5,116 nucleotides of DNA. Origin: Candidatus Dormiibacter sp. Lineage in GTDB: Bacteria > Chloroflexota > Dormibacteria > UBA8260. Location of the stretch: positions 1 to 5,116 of the forward strand of contig JANWHI010000109.1 of assembly GCA_025450495.1 (NCBI GenBank), read 5' to 3'. The notes under the pieces were generated by a model. It had not been told where the DNA came from. It searched no databases and was given only the letters and a program-made list of their open reading frames with translations. Below, one piece after another: positions 4,914 through 5,116 of this stretch (the stretch's first letter is position 1; every line of letters begins with the position of its first letter). A program made the translations under genes and the position numbers.

Positions 4914-5116
4914 TTACCGCCCGTGGCACACCTTGTACTTGCGCCCGCTGCCGCAGGGACAGGGCTCATTGCGCCCCACCTTGCGCTTCCCGCCCGACCC
5001 CACAGCGACTCCCCCGGTCGCCACCCCCGACGACCGCCGCGCCTTGCCATTGCCGTTGGTCGGCGCAGCGCCGCTCGGCGCCACCGCCCGCGTCCCGCTC
5101 GGTGAGCTCTCCACAA
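4914..5116 (-). CDS. secA: SecA preprotein translocase ATPase, C-terminal tail with SEC-C motif (partial)
   Basis: The last 66 complete codons of a minus-strand gene that runs off the window. The end is [21 protein letters not shown] followed by HGR and TAA, the SEC-C zinc-binding tail. Its CPCGSG...C-H ligands bind Zn and, in SecA, contact SecB and the ribosome. It is preceded by a low-complexity Gly/Ser/Ala linker (about 40 residues), as in SecA, where a flexible linker joins the motor to this tail. SecA drives protein export through SecYEG. SEC-C motifs also occur in other proteins, so the name rests on the motif being at the extreme C-terminus, on the linker, and on prfB lying downstream on the same strand, a common secA-prfB neighbourhood. 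The GTG at 5114 is internal, not a start. Confidence 0.82.
   Translation of the reverse strand, partial: VESSPSGTRAVAPSGAAPTNGNGKARRSSGVATGGVAVGSGGKRKVGRNEPCPCGSGRKYKVCHGR

Overview
The window is GC-rich DNA, most likely from an actinobacterium. Several features point that way: strong G/C bias at third codon positions, two DUF664-type DinB proteins, a DUF222/13E12-type HNH protein, an actinobacterial/Bacillus-type LexA box, and several apparently leaderless genes whose -10 hexamer lies 6-7 nt before the ATG. The genus cannot be named. One feature is unusual for this setting: prfB keeps the programmed +1 frameshift site which, as I recall the literature, well-studied high-GC actinobacteria such as Streptomyces and Mycobacterium lack. 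A less-studied lineage is therefore possible.

Layout: both ends hold truncated housekeeping genes on the minus strand. The left end (1-696) is the N-terminal part of prfB (release factor 2), with the CTT-TGA-C recoding site at codon 23. The right end (4914-5116) is the C-terminus of a probable SecA, ending in the SEC-C zinc-binding motif. secA and prfB are adjacent in many Gram-positive genomes. Here about 4.2 kb of accessory genes separates the prfB start from the secA stop.

The left half of the insert is on the plus strand: a DinB/DUF664 protein (747-1262), an HNH endonuclease of the DUF222/13E12 type (1385-2781), and a second DinB/DUF664 paralogue (2852-3394). Each has its own apparent leaderless promoter. 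A perfect LexA (SOS) box fills part of the -35/-10 spacer of the HNH gene. The ATG fixed by that promoter is out of frame with the long HNH reading frame by one base at a G6 run, so the gene needs a -1 frameshift, is a one-base deletion allele, or contains a sequence error.

The right half is a minus-strand run transcribed from about 4680 downwards: a four-helix DUF2269-like membrane protein, a VOC/glyoxalase-fold protein with a strong Shine-Dalgarno, and a Rid/YjgF-family protein. Gaps of 34 and 14 nt suggest an operon. It converges on the second DinB gene with only 22 bp between the stop codons. No tRNA, rRNA, CRISPR or insertion sequence was seen. The longest stretch without a gene is about 234 bp (4680-4913).
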